The notes under the pieces are model-generated. The model searched no databases and was not told the origin of the DNA. It was given only the letters and a program-made list of their open reading frames with translations. Shown in pieces: positions 7,986 through 15,293 of a stretch of DNA of 64,000 bases. Position numbers and translations under genes: made by a program. This stretch comes from Umezawaea tangerina (lineage in GTDB: Bacteria; Actinomycetota; Actinomycetes; Mycobacteriales; Pseudonocardiaceae), in NCBI RefSeq assembly GCF_003002815.1, contig NZ_PVTF01000013.1:248001-312000 (forward strand). The letters run 5' to 3'. The first letter of the stretch is position 1. Every line of letters begins with the position of its first letter.

Positions 7986-8927
7986 GTGGGAGACGCTGTC
8001 GGCATGATCGGTTCCTGCGACACCTGGTCGTCGGCGGACGCGGTGGGCACCGGCGCGGAGTGGTCGCTGCGCTACACCCACGACGACGACTTCCTGTCCA
8101 TCAGCGTCTTCATCCCGCCGTCCGGCCGCTGCGCCGAGGCCGTCCGGGACGTCTACGCCGAGATCTTCGCGTTGACCGGGTGGAGCGGGTACCCGGACAT
8201 CTGCAGGCTCTGGCACTACATCGGGGACATCAACGGCGCCAACGCCGACGGCCTGGAGACCTACCGGGACTTCTGCGTCGGCCGCGCACGGGCGTTCGAG
8301 GAGCTCCGCCCGCCGTTCGGGATGCCCGCCGCGACCGGTGTCGGCAGCTCGGGCGAGGGCATCACGGTGTGCGTGCTCGCGACACGGGCGGGGCGGCTCA
8401 CCGCGATCGAGAACCCGGACCAGGTGCCCGCCTACCACTACCCGACCCGCTACGGGCCGCGGCCGCCGTCGTTCGCCCGCGCCGGGTACCTGGAGCGCGC
8501 CGAGGGCGACGTGCTGTTCCTGTCCGGCACGGCGAGCATCGTGGGCCACGAGACCGTGCACGTCGGCGACCTGCACGGGCAGCTCGACCGCACGCTCACC
8601 AACATCCGGACGGTCGTGGGCGGGCCCAACCTCGCGCGCCACGGCGTGGACGGCCACTTCGGGCTCGCCGACTTCGACCGGGTGAAGGTGTACGTGCGGC
8701 ACGCCGAGCACCTGCCTGCCGTCGAAGCCGTGTGCCGCGCGGTCTTCACCGGCGACCCGGCGGTCGAGCTGGTCCGCGCAGACCTCTGCCGGTCCGACCT
8801 GCTGGTCGAGGTCGAGGGCGTGATCGCCGTGCGGGGAGCCCTGCCGCGCGTCCTGCGCAGGGCCGATCAGCCCGATCGCGCGGGCGCGCCGACCCTGGCG
8901 CAGGCACCGGTCGTGTCGGCGCCGTAG
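7986..8927 (+). CDS. chorismatase (FkbO/Hyg5/XanB2 family)
   Basis: This protein (313 residues) resembles the chorismatases, which hydrolyse chorismate to pyruvate plus a dihydroxy-cyclohexadiene carboxylate (FkbO type) or a hydroxybenzoate (Hyg5/XanB2 type). Recognisable blocks are RLWHYIGDINGAN, YRDFCVGRARAFE, GPRPPSFARAGYLE, LFLSGTASIVGHETVHVGD and the C-terminal acidic/hydrophobic SDLLVEVEGVIAV. The subtype that sets the product was not resolved. ATG at 8004 is an alternative start, with GGGAGA about 10 nt upstream. The last 61 bp overlap the convergent VOC gene. Chorismatases normally make starter or side units for natural products, so this gene suggests the 8-12 kb group is a small secondary-metabolite locus. 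Confidence 0.85.
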   Translation: MGDAVGMIGSCDTWSSADAVGTGAEWSLRYTHDDDFLSISVFIPPSGRCAEAVRDVYAEIFALTGWSGYPDICRLWHYIGDINGANADGLETYRDFCVGRARAFEELRPPFGMPAATGVGSSGEGITVCVLATRAGRLTAIENPDQVPAYHYPTRYGPRPPSFARAGYLERAEGDVLFLSGTASIVGHETVHVGDLHGQLDRTLTNIRTVVGGPNLARHGVDGHFGLADFDRVKVYVRHAEHLPAVEAVCRAVFTGDPAVELVRADLCRSDLLVEVEGVIAVRGALPRVLRRADQPDRAGAPTLAQAPVVSAP

Positions 8928-9376
8928 CGGGCGATGTCGGCGTCGAGGTCCAGCTCACCCCGGTGCGCCAGGACCTCGGCGTCGACCAGGTGGTGGGGGA
9001 CCAGCCAGCAGACCTCGAACTCCAGCCCGTCGGGATCCTTGGCGTACAAGCCCTTCGTGGCGCCGTGGTCGCTGGAGCCGACCAGCGCGCCCGCCGCCTC
9101 CAACCGGTCGCGGCAGTCGCGCAGGTCGGCGAGCGTCGGCACCTCCCACGCCAGGTGGTACAGCCCGACCTGGCCCTGCCCCGCCGTGCTGGGCGCGGCC
9201 ACGTCGGTCCGGAACAGGCCAAGGTCGTGGTCGTTGGACGACTCCGGCGCCCGCAGGAACACCGACCTCGGCGTGCTGTGCACGACCCGGAAACCCAGCA
9301 CGTCCACGTAGAACGCGGAGCTGGGCGCGGGGTCGCGCACCCACAGGACGGCGTGGTTCAAGCCGCGGATCGCCAC
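8867..9376 (-). CDS. VOC-family (glyoxalase/ring-cleavage dioxygenase-like) protein
   Basis: This is a vicinal-oxygen-chelate protein of 169 residues. It has two beta-alpha-beta-beta-beta modules: RGLNHAVLWVRDP...SSAFYVDVLGFRVV and LYHLAWEVPTLADL...GLYAKDPDGLEFEVCW. Metal ligands expected for the fold are visible (His in LNHAV, His in YHLAW, Glu in EFEV). It could be an extradiol dioxygenase, an isomerase or a binding protein. The start is GTG at 9376 with GAGGAG upstream. It follows the LysR gene by 11 bp on the same strand and so is probably co-transcribed with it. It overlaps the convergent chorismatase gene by 61 bp, an unusually long tail overlap that could couple their expression through antisense transcription. 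Confidence 0.85.
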   Translation of the reverse strand: MAIRGLNHAVLWVRDPAPSSAFYVDVLGFRVVHSTPRSVFLRAPESSNDHDLGLFRTDVAAPSTAGQGQVGLYHLAWEVPTLADLRDCRDRLEAAGALVGSSDHGATKGLYAKDPDGLEFEVCWLVPHHLVDAEVLAHRGELDLDADIARYGADTTGACARVGAPARSG

Positions 9377-9387
9377 GGTCGGTCTCC

Positions 9388-10368
9388 TCAGGCACCTCGG
9401 GGGAGGGCGAAGTCCGCGCCTCCTCGGAGCCACCATCGCGCGTACACCGGGGACGTGTCCACCAGCGCGCGGTACCGCACCTCGATCTCCCGGCACAGCT
9501 CGTCGACCGCGGAGGCGACGGGCGAGTCCTCGCGCCAGGCCAGCACGATCTCGCGGTGCAGCGGGTTGCCCTCCAGGGTCAACGTCGCCAGCCCGTCGCG
9601 CGCCGTGCCGATCGGGTAGAGCTGGCACACCGCGCGGCCCTCGGCGGTCAGCGCGAACGCGATGTGCGCCTCGTTGGTGAGGTGCGCGATCCGCTGCTCG
9701 AACCCGGCCGCCGCGCAGGCGCGGGCGACGAACTCGTTCATGCCGCTGTCGTCGGGGTCCGGCATGACCCACTTCTCGTCAGCCAGCTCCGCCAGCGCGA
9801 TCTCGTCCCGCCCGGCCAGCGGGTGTCCTTCGTGGACACCCACGAAGATGGGCTCGGACAGCATCAGCCGGTGCTCGACGCCCGTCGGCAGCGCCAGCGG
9901 GAAGCCGGGGAACCGCCGCATGACCGCGACGTCGAGCTCACCGGACCCGAGCAGCGCGGTCAGCGCCGAGGTCTCGCGGACGGTCCGGCTGGTGACCTCC
10001 TGCCGCGGTCGGGTCGCCGCGAGGACGTTGACCAGCAGGCTGAACTGCTGCGCCGGGATGCCGCCGACCTTGAGCGGCGTGCCCGACTCGCGCTGGGTGT
10101 TGAGCCGCGCGGTCCGCTCCAGGTCGGCGAGCTGGTCGAGGACCTTCTTCGCGTCGCGGACCAGCTCGGTGCCCGTGTGGGTGGCCAGGACCCCGTCGGT
10201 GGACCGCACGAACAGCGGCCCGCCGAGCCACGCCTCGATCCGCTTGAGCTGGGTCGTCACCGCGGGCTGCGTGAGGTGCAGGTGCGCGGCCGCCTTGCGC
10301 AGGCTGCCCGACTCCGCGATGGCGACGACGAGCTCGAGGTGCCGGACTTCCAGGCGCATGAGGATCAT
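9388..10368 (-). CDS. LysR-family transcriptional regulator
   Basis: This is a LysR-type regulator (326 residues). The N-terminal winged HTH is LELVVAIAESGSLRKAAAHL followed by TQPAVTTQLKRIE. It is followed by a linker helix and a substrate-binding domain (PLKVGGIPAQQ, GELDVAVMRRFPG, EPIFVGVHEGHPL). ATGs at 10368 and 10359 are both possible. It is divergent from the JAMM/SnoaL/VOC operon across a 190 bp intergenic region and upstream of a VOC gene on its own strand. LysR proteins usually control the divergent neighbour together with a small-molecule co-inducer, here plausibly an aromatic acid given the chorismatase. That ligand is inference. Confidence 0.88.
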   Translation of the reverse strand: MILMRLEVRHLELVVAIAESGSLRKAAAHLHLTQPAVTTQLKRIEAWLGGPLFVRSTDGVLATHTGTELVRDAKKVLDQLADLERTARLNTQRESGTPLKVGGIPAQQFSLLVNVLAATRPRQEVTSRTVRETSALTALLGSGELDVAVMRRFPGFPLALPTGVEHRLMLSEPIFVGVHEGHPLAGRDEIALAELADEKWVMPDPDDSGMNEFVARACAAAGFEQRIAHLTNEAHIAFALTAEGRAVCQLYPIGTARDGLATLTLEGNPLHREIVLAWREDSPVASAVDELCREIEVRYRALVDTSPVYARWWLRGGADFALPRGA

Positions 10369-10403
10369 CGTACGGGCGGTGAACGGACGCTGAACGCGAA
10401 AGG

Positions 10404-10421
10404 TTATCGCCCATCGGTATA
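10404..10421. promoter_or_regulatory. possible LysR box
   Basis: The stretch TTATCGCCCATCGGTATA lies 36 bp from the LysR start in the divergent intergenic region. It has an imperfect inverted layout (TATCG...CGGTA) with AT-rich flanks that stand out from the GC background. It is offered as a weak candidate for the LysR binding site. Confidence 0.3.
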
Positions 10422-10557
10422 GCGCCAACTCCGTGATCATCGTGACGTTTCCCCAGGTCGTGGCCTTCCGCCTGACGATCGGCGGGTTGTCGGCGCAGGG
10501 GGTGCCGGCTACGTTTCCGCCACCGATCCCGGACGGTCCACCGGGGAGAGCCGACGA

Positions 10558-11196
10558 GTGGGATTGATGACGATGGCGAGTGTCCTGGACGTGCGCGGCG
10601 ACCCCGCGCGGGTCGCCGAAGACCGGTCGGTCCTGTTCTCCGAGACGGCCCTGGAGGTCTTCATCGAGGCCGCCGCGGCGGAGTACGCGTCCATCACCCC
10701 GGACGAGCCGAGACCGTGCTTCGGCGTGCTGCTCGGCACCGGCGCCGACGGCTCCTACCTGGTGGAGCGGGTCGAGTTCGGCCGCAACGCGCGGACCACG
10801 TCGCCCGCCGCGCGGCAGGAGTTCGAGACCACGATCGTGCCCCGGTTCGGGTCGGCCTACGAGAACCCGGTCCGGGCCTGGTGGCTCGACCCCGCGGACC
10901 TGCTGCGGATCTCCCGCCGCGCCGACGACCTCGGCTGCGACATCCTCGGCTCGATCCACCTGCACCCCGACTGGCACCGGCTCGGCCCGGAGTCCGAACG
11001 GCACCGGCCGCTGAGCGACCGGCCCTCCGCCATGGACGAGTACGTGTTCCGCGGCTGCGGCTGGCCCATCAACGTCGTCTGCTACCTGGAGAAGCGGCAC
11101 GGCGACCTCTACTACTCGATCGCCGCGTGGGACGGGGCGTGCCTGCCGCTCCCGCTCCGCGTGCGCACCACCGTTCCGGGGAGCCGTCGTGGATGA
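10558..11196 (+). CDS. JAMM/MPN-like metalloprotein
   Basis: This 212-residue protein carries a JAMM (JAB1/MPN/Mov34) zinc motif: HLHPD (H134, H136) followed by PSAMD (S157, D160), in the family order HxH...SxxD, in a strand-helix context beginning CFGVLLGTG. JAMM enzymes are isopeptidases, or cleave the C-terminus of small sulfur-carrier proteins. No ubiquitin-like, ThiS-like or E1-like partner is encoded nearby, so the substrate is unknown. The GTG at 10558 has GGAGAG upstream, and ATG at 10567 is possible. It is the first gene of a three-gene operon: its end overlaps the next gene by 8 bp. It is divergent from the LysR gene. Confidence 0.75.
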   Translation: MGLMTMASVLDVRGDPARVAEDRSVLFSETALEVFIEAAAAEYASITPDEPRPCFGVLLGTGADGSYLVERVEFGRNARTTSPAARQEFETTIVPRFGSAYENPVRAWWLDPADLLRISRRADDLGCDILGSIHLHPDWHRLGPESERHRPLSDRPSAMDEYVFRGCGWPINVVCYLEKRHGDLYYSIAAWDGACLPLPLRVRTTVPGSRRG

Positions 11197-11566
11197 GGTC
11201 CAAGCGCTGTGGGACACCATGGCCGAGGGGTGGGCGAAGGGCGACGCGGAGCGGTTCGCGGCCGTCTTCGCCGCCGACGTCGACTTCGTCACCGTGCGCG
11301 GTGAGGAGCTGCACGGCCGCGCCGAGGTCGAGGCCGGGCACGCGCGCCTGTTCTCCTCCGTCTTCCAGGACACCGAGCTGGTGCCCGAGTTCCACCTGGT
11401 CCGGCCGTTGGCCGACGGGGTCGTCCTCGTGCACGTCACGACGGCGATCACGCCGGGCGGTCCGCTCACCCACGCCCAGGCCGTGGTGACCCGCCACGAC
11501 GGCGACTGGTCGATCACCGCCTTCCACAACATGGTCCCCACCGCCCCGAAGGGAAGCACCCCATGA
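11189..11566 (+). CDS. SnoaL-like / SgcJ-EcaC family protein
   Basis: This small protein (125 residues) has the NTF2-like cone fold: an N-terminal helix LWDTMAEGWAKGDAERFAAVF, then ADVDFVTVRGEELHGRAEV and a C-terminal sheet ending DWSITAFHNMV. The SgcJ/EcaC branch occurs in enediyne and aromatic natural-product clusters as well as alone. Its reaction is generally unassigned, with cyclase, isomerase or hydrolase-like activity proposed. GTG at 11189 overlaps the JAMM gene by 8 bp, and its stop overlaps the next ATG by 4 bp, so the three are translationally coupled. Confidence 0.8.
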   Translation: MDEVQALWDTMAEGWAKGDAERFAAVFAADVDFVTVRGEELHGRAEVEAGHARLFSSVFQDTELVPEFHLVRPLADGVVLVHVTTAITPGGPLTHAQAVVTRHDGDWSITAFHNMVPTAPKGSTP

Positions 11567-11940
11567 CCAGGCCGCGCCTGCGCCACCTCGCGTTCGTCGT
11601 CCAGGACGCCAAGCGGATGGCGGACTTCTACCGCGACCGCCTCGGGATGGAGGTGTTCCACCAGGACCCGGACGGCAGCCACTTCCTCACCGACGGGTAC
11701 GTCAACCTCGCCCTCATCCAGCAGCGGCTCGACGGCGACGTCGCCACCGGCTTCAACCACTTCGGCTTCGAGGTCGAGGACGTCGACGTCACCGCCGACC
11801 GGATCGCCGAGGCCGGGGTGCCCCGCGCGGTCGCCCGTGCCACCGACCGGCCGTTCGCCGAGTACCGCGCGATCGACCCCGAGGGCAACTGGTTCGACCT
11901 GTCCGCCCACGGCTTCCTGCCACCGGGCATCGCGGACTGA
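11563..11940 (+). CDS. VOC-family protein (second copy)
   Basis: This vicinal-oxygen-chelate protein (125 residues) has two modules: LRHLAFVVQDAKRMADFYRDRLGM and NHFGFEVEDVDVTADRI...AIDPEGNWFDL. The metal-site positions of the fold are present (His in RHLAF, His in NHFGF). It may be a dioxygenase, an epimerase-like enzyme or a binding/resistance protein. Its ATG overlaps the stop of the SnoaL-like gene (ATGA). It is the last gene of the operon, since a strong hairpin follows at 11949-11981. It is only distantly similar to the VOC protein at 8867. Confidence 0.85.
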   Translation: MTRPRLRHLAFVVQDAKRMADFYRDRLGMEVFHQDPDGSHFLTDGYVNLALIQQRLDGDVATGFNHFGFEVEDVDVTADRIAEAGVPRAVARATDRPFAEYRAIDPEGNWFDLSAHGFLPPGIAD

Positions 11941-11948
11941 CCGGTCCA

Positions 11949-11981
11949 CGGCCGCACCGTCCTCCGTGGACGGTGCGGCCG
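11949..11981 (+). terminator. hairpin after the JAMM/SnoaL/VOC operon
   Basis: A perfect 14 bp GC-rich stem (CGGCCGCACCGTCC and its complement) with a 5 nt loop begins 8 bp after the stop codon. There is no T-run, as is common for actinomycete terminators. Confidence 0.7.
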
Positions 11982-12584
11982 CTTCGCCACGGAGGGACGC
12001 CGACGATCGGACTGTGGCGGGCGCCACACCATGTCATCACCCCAAGATCGCTGTGAGCGCTCTCACGTCCACGGTTCGCCCAGGGCGTCATCACGACCGC
12101 TTCGCGCAGTGGCGGTCTCGCGCCAAAGCACCTGCTGTCGGCCTTGCCGGACCGTGAACGACCGGATCCGGCGAATGGGCCGCTGGTCCGTTCGGGTGTC
12201 GGTCCGACCACCGAACGGACCCCCTCAAGACCGGTCGTCGTTCACTGTGAAAAAGCGACGGCAATTCGGCCGAATCGGACTTCCGTTAGCGATACGTACC
12301 GGAGCCCAAGATCGTTCAAAGCAGTTTCGCCATTCGACGGGATCACCGTCTGTGCTGGTAGATCGCCTTCCGTGAGTCCAACGAGGTGAGACTCACCCGT
12401 TTGTCCAATTCCAGGGGGCCATTGCATATACAGGGGGTTGCCGGTGCCGCTCCGACCCCGCTAATGTCCCCTCGTCCACCGTCGTGGTTGATCACGAGAG
12501 TGAACGCCGAGTCGGACCCCCGACCGACTCACCGGGTTCCCCCGCCCGGTTCGACCGGACTCCCCGAACACGGAAGGCCAGGTC
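11982..12584. other. 600 bp gene-free region before the M23 gene
   Basis: No convincing gene is seen in either strand. It contains the TGNGAGCGCTCNCA-like site at 12052-12065 and, from about 12240, a lower-GC stretch (around CATTGCATATACAGGGGG) that probably holds the M23 gene promoter and a long 5' leader. A c-di-AMP riboswitch was considered for the leader but its conserved blocks were not found. Confidence 0.5.
12052..12065. promoter_or_regulatory. orphan CebR-like palindrome TGTGAGCGCTCTCA
   Basis: This has the same 8 bp core (GAGCGCTC) and flanking TGN/NCA as the sites upstream of the two beta-1,3-glucanase genes at 34056 and 35693. Here it lies 520 bp upstream of the M23 gene and 112 bp after a VOC gene, with no start codon close by. 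It may be a regulator-binding site without an obvious target, or chance. Confidence 0.4.
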
Positions 12585-13355
12585 TTGTCCCACCCCCGCT
12601 CCTCAGGCGGCAAGGCAGTCGACGCGAGCGCGGCACCCCGAGCCGTGCGCAGCCACCGCCTGCCACCGCCCCCGTCCGCCCTGCGCGGCCGGATCGTCGT
12701 TGCCGCTGTCGCGATCGGTGCCTTCGGTGCCGCGGGCGCGGGCCACGCCCTCCAGGCCACCGGCGCCCCCGCGCCCTCGGACGAGGTGACACCGCTCGCC
12801 AACGCCACCGACGGCGCGGCCGCGTTCGGCATCGGCGGCACCGCCCCCGCCGCCCCGCAGGTGCTCCAGGTCGTGAAGCACACCGACGCGAGCGCCGAGG
12901 CGAGCAAGCTCACCAAGAGCCAGCGGATCACCGAGGAGCGCGAGGCCGCCGAGGCCGAGGCCAACCGCCCCAAGTACGTCGCCCCCGCCCACGGCACCTT
13001 CTCTTCGGGCTTCGGCTACCGCGACGGCGCCATGCACTACGGCATCGACATCGCCGCCCCCCTCGGCTCCCCGATCTACGCCGCCGCCGACGGCGTCGTC
13101 ATCGAAGCCGGCCCCGCCAGCGGCTTCGGCCTCTGGGTCCGCATCCAGCACCCCGACGGCACCATCACCGTCTACGGCCACATGTACTACTTCTCCGTCG
13201 AGAAGGGCCAACAGGTCCACGCGGGCGACCAGATCGCCCAGGTCGGCAACAACGGCGTCTCCTTCGGCGCCCACCTCCACTTCGAGGTCTGGGACGCCAA
13301 CGGCCTCAAAACCAACCCCCTTCCCTGGCTCAACAAAGCAGGCGTCACCGTCTAG
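12585..13355 (+). CDS. M23-family (LytM) peptidoglycan endopeptidase, membrane-anchored or secreted
   Basis: This cell-wall hydrolase has 256 residues: a basic N-terminus, one hydrophobic segment (IVVAAVAIGAFGAAGAG, ~residues 36-52), a short charged coiled-coil-prone linker (KSQRITEEREAAEAEAN) and a C-terminal LytM/M23 domain. Zinc ligands are visible: the first His and Asp in MHYGIDIAAP and the second pair in AHLHFEVW. The family cuts peptide cross-bridges of peptidoglycan outside the membrane. The TTG start at 12585 was chosen because it places the hydrophobic segment correctly. The convergent racemase gene lies beyond a large inverted repeat that may terminate both. Confidence 0.85.
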   Translation: MSHPRSSGGKAVDASAAPRAVRSHRLPPPPSALRGRIVVAAVAIGAFGAAGAGHALQATGAPAPSDEVTPLANATDGAAAFGIGGTAPAAPQVLQVVKHTDASAEASKLTKSQRITEEREAAEAEANRPKYVAPAHGTFSSGFGYRDGAMHYGIDIAAPLGSPIYAAADGVVIEAGPASGFGLWVRIQHPDGTITVYGHMYYFSVEKGQQVHAGDQIAQVGNNGVSFGAHLHFEVWDANGLKTNPLPWLNKAGVTV

Positions 13356-13415
13356 CCAAAGCCAAAGCAGCAACCGGGCCAAGCCAAGCTCCGTCCGCCG
13401 AAGCCCGGACGCCTG

Positions 13416-13599
13416 TCCGACGCGCAGCGAGGATGCGTTCCCTGCCCGACGGCGAAGCCAAGGATGCCCCGTCCAATGGCGCAGCCGAGGATCCCCCCGA
13501 TGGGCGCAGCCCGCCAGCGCGCATCCGGCGCGGAGCGCCTGGGGCCTTGTCCGCAGCGCAGCAAGGATGCCCGGTCCGACGGCGCAGCCGAGGATGCCC
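13416..13599 (+). repeat. five imperfect copies of a ~25 bp element
   Basis: The unit is approximately TCCGACGGCGCAGCCGAGG followed by ATGCCC. Copies are at 13416-13436, 13445-13470, 13471-13497, 13548-13574 and 13574-13599, with one to five differences each. The third and last are closest to the consensus. Spacing is irregular, with two direct neighbours at each end and a degenerate gap between. There are no CRISPR-like uniform spacers. It may be a degenerating intergenic repeat family. Confidence 0.65.
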
Positions 13600-13660
13600 T
13601 TCAGGCGCAGCCTGCTGCCCTGCGAACCCCTTCCCCCACGCACCCCGACGAAAAGCCATC

Positions 13661-13723
13661 TCTATACGCACCAACGCTTGTCAAGACAGCTTCACCGTCT
13701 TGACAAGCGTTGGTGCGTATAGA
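13661..13723. repeat. perfect 27 bp inverted repeat with 9 nt loop
   Basis: The left arm (13661-13687, beginning TCTATACGCACCAACGC) and right arm (13697-13723, ending GTGCGTATAGA) are exact reverse complements around the loop AGCTTCACC. The arms are markedly less GC-rich than the surroundings. The position between two convergent genes suits a bidirectional terminator, but there is no T-run and the perfect identity over 27 bp suggests selection or recent origin as a mobile or repeat element. Confidence 0.85.
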
Positions 13724-13785
13724 ACACTCGGCGATCGGGGTTGACCCCTCGCGGCACACTCAACGCACGGCGGGCACCCCCAACA

Positions 13786-14475
13786 TCACCTCAAAGCCCA
13801 CTCCACAGCCGCCTCCACGTGCAGCCGCGTAGTCGGGAACACCGGCACCTCGCTATCCCCTTCCCCCACCAGCAACTCGATCTCCGTGCACCCCAGCACC
13901 ACCCCTTGCGCTCCGGCCTCCACCAGTCGCGCGATCACCCCCCGATACCCCTCCCGCGACTCCTCCCGCACCACCCCCAGGCACAACTCCTCGTAGATCA
14001 CCCGGTGCACCAACGCCCGATCCGCGTCCCCCGGCACCAGCACCTCCAACCCGTGCCCCTCCAACCGCTCCCGGTAGAACCCCTGCTCCATCGTGAAAGC
14101 CGTCCCCAGCAACCCCACAACCCCCACCCCGGCCCGCTGCACAGCCGCGGCCGTCGCATCCCCCAGGTGCAACAACGGGATCCCGATCGCCGCCTCCACC
14201 TGACCCGCCACCTTGTGCATCGTGTTCGTGCAGATCAGCAGCACGTCAGCTCCCGCCGCCTCCACCCCACGAGCGGCCTCGGCGAGCACCTTCCCCGCCT
14301 CCTCCCACCGCCCTTCCGTCTGCAGCACCTCGATCTCCGCGAAGTCCACCGAGTGCAACACGCACCGCGCCGAATGCAGCCCACCCAACTTCTCGCGGAC
14401 CAGCTCATTCGCCAGCCGGTAGTACTCGGCACTGCTCTCCCAGCTCATCCCGCCGAGCATCCCGATGGTCAACAT
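13786..14475 (-). CDS. aspartate/glutamate racemase family protein
   Basis: This Asp/Glu racemase-superfamily enzyme (229 residues) interconverts amino-acid enantiomers without PLP, using two cysteines. The N-terminal MLTIGMLGGMSWESSAEYYR, the first catalytic Cys in LLICTNTMHKVA and the second in GVVLGCTEIELL are all present. It groups with YgeA-type racemases rather than MurI by the GGMSWES start. ATG at 14475 has GGGAGGG just upstream. A role in supplying D-amino acids to the wall would fit its M23 and NlpC/P60-like neighbours, but that link is inference. It is convergent with the M23 gene. Confidence 0.88.
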   Translation of the reverse strand: MLTIGMLGGMSWESSAEYYRLANELVREKLGGLHSARCVLHSVDFAEIEVLQTEGRWEEAGKVLAEAARGVEAAGADVLLICTNTMHKVAGQVEAAIGIPLLHLGDATAAAVQRAGVGVVGLLGTAFTMEQGFYRERLEGHGLEVLVPGDADRALVHRVIYEELCLGVVREESREGYRGVIARLVEAGAQGVVLGCTEIELLVGEGDSEVPVFPTTRLHVEAAVEWALR

Positions 14476-14616
14476 CCCGCACCCTCCCAAGATCAGCACC
14501 ACAACCCCGCCCATTCTCCGCACACGCAACCCGGGCAACCCGATCACCCCTCCGCCGCGTCCTACGGACGACACCCGTCCCGACGACACCCCGTCCCGAC
14601 CCTAAGCGGAGGAACC

Positions 14617-15063
14617 TTGCCGACCACCGTGTGCCGCGCCTGCGGAGGCCCGAGCAGCCCCCTCCGCTGGGCCTGCCCGTGCTGCGTCCGGGCAACGGCC
14701 GACCGCCTCGACGAGATCCGCGCCCACGCCGTCGCCATCTGCACCACCGGCCCCTCTCACGAGGGCCGCTCCGCCCCGGTCTCCACCACGGGCCTGCACG
14801 CCGCTCTCGACACCGCCCTGGGCGACCCCGACCCCGCCGTCGTGGTCCTGTCGACGCTGGCCACGCTGCACCGGGTCGCGAGCTACGTCCGCCACCACCG
14901 CGGCGAGCCGGGGGAGTGGCGGTGCACGATCGCCACCGAGACCGCCTACCTGCGCGCCAACGCCGAGTGGTGCGCCCACCAGCTGTGGGGCCACGAGTTC
15001 GTCGAGGTCGTCCACGAGTTGCACGCCCGCACCGGGGCGCGGTCGGCGTCGCCCGTCAGGTAG
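14617..15063 (+). CDS. zinc-ribbon-containing hypothetical protein
   Basis: This hypothetical protein (148 residues) starts from TTG at 14617, 6 nt after GGAGGA. It begins with a four-cysteine zinc-ribbon-like motif, CRACGGPSS...ACPCC. An alpha-helical body follows with VVLSTLATLHRVASYVRHH, EWRCTIATETAYLRANAEWC and HEFVEVVHELH. The layout resembles helical proteins that actinomycete phages and plasmids often carry. The family is not recognised with certainty and no function is offered. It stands alone between the racemase and the SARP gene. Confidence 0.55.
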   Translation: MPTTVCRACGGPSSPLRWACPCCVRATADRLDEIRAHAVAICTTGPSHEGRSAPVSTTGLHAALDTALGDPDPAVVVLSTLATLHRVASYVRHHRGEPGEWRCTIATETAYLRANAEWCAHQLWGHEFVEVVHELHARTGARSASPVR

Positions 15064-15293
15064 CCCGTCCGATCGCACGCACCGTGTCCGTTTGCTCCCA
15101 CTTCCACCTCCGCGATGAGCCGTCCGGGCACCCGTAGACCGGTCGATCTCCAGTGACTGTCACTTTGGGTAGTCGACTGCGACGATCGGGTGACTTCTGT
15201 AACGAACCGGATCCCGGCGCCGTGGACGGCGTCAAACCCCCGCGTCGTCTCCCGGCGAAGGTCGGTGGAACGCCAACCCGTGGAGGGGGCTCG

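Larger units (their letters stand above)
13356..13785. other. repeat-rich spacer between M23 and racemase genes
   Basis: This 430 bp convergent spacer carries no gene. It holds two separately listed structures: a cluster of five imperfect ~25 bp repeats (13416-13599) and a perfect 27 bp inverted repeat (13661-13723). Confidence 0.7.

Noticed and set aside
12386-12584. c-di-AMP (ydaO-type) riboswitch in the M23 leader
   Set aside because: Actinobacterial cell-wall hydrolase genes often have one, but the conserved GGGGAACC-like and AACCCGxCAGCTAACCTC-like blocks could not be found. Covariance-model search would decide.
13416-13599. CRISPR array
   Set aside because: Repeats are imperfect, spacing is irregular and no cas gene is present.
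15153-15293. ATG at 15153 as start of the first SARP gene
   Set aside because: The added 47 residues are not SARP-like; GTG at 15294 has a good ribosome-binding site and begins directly with the winged-helix domain.
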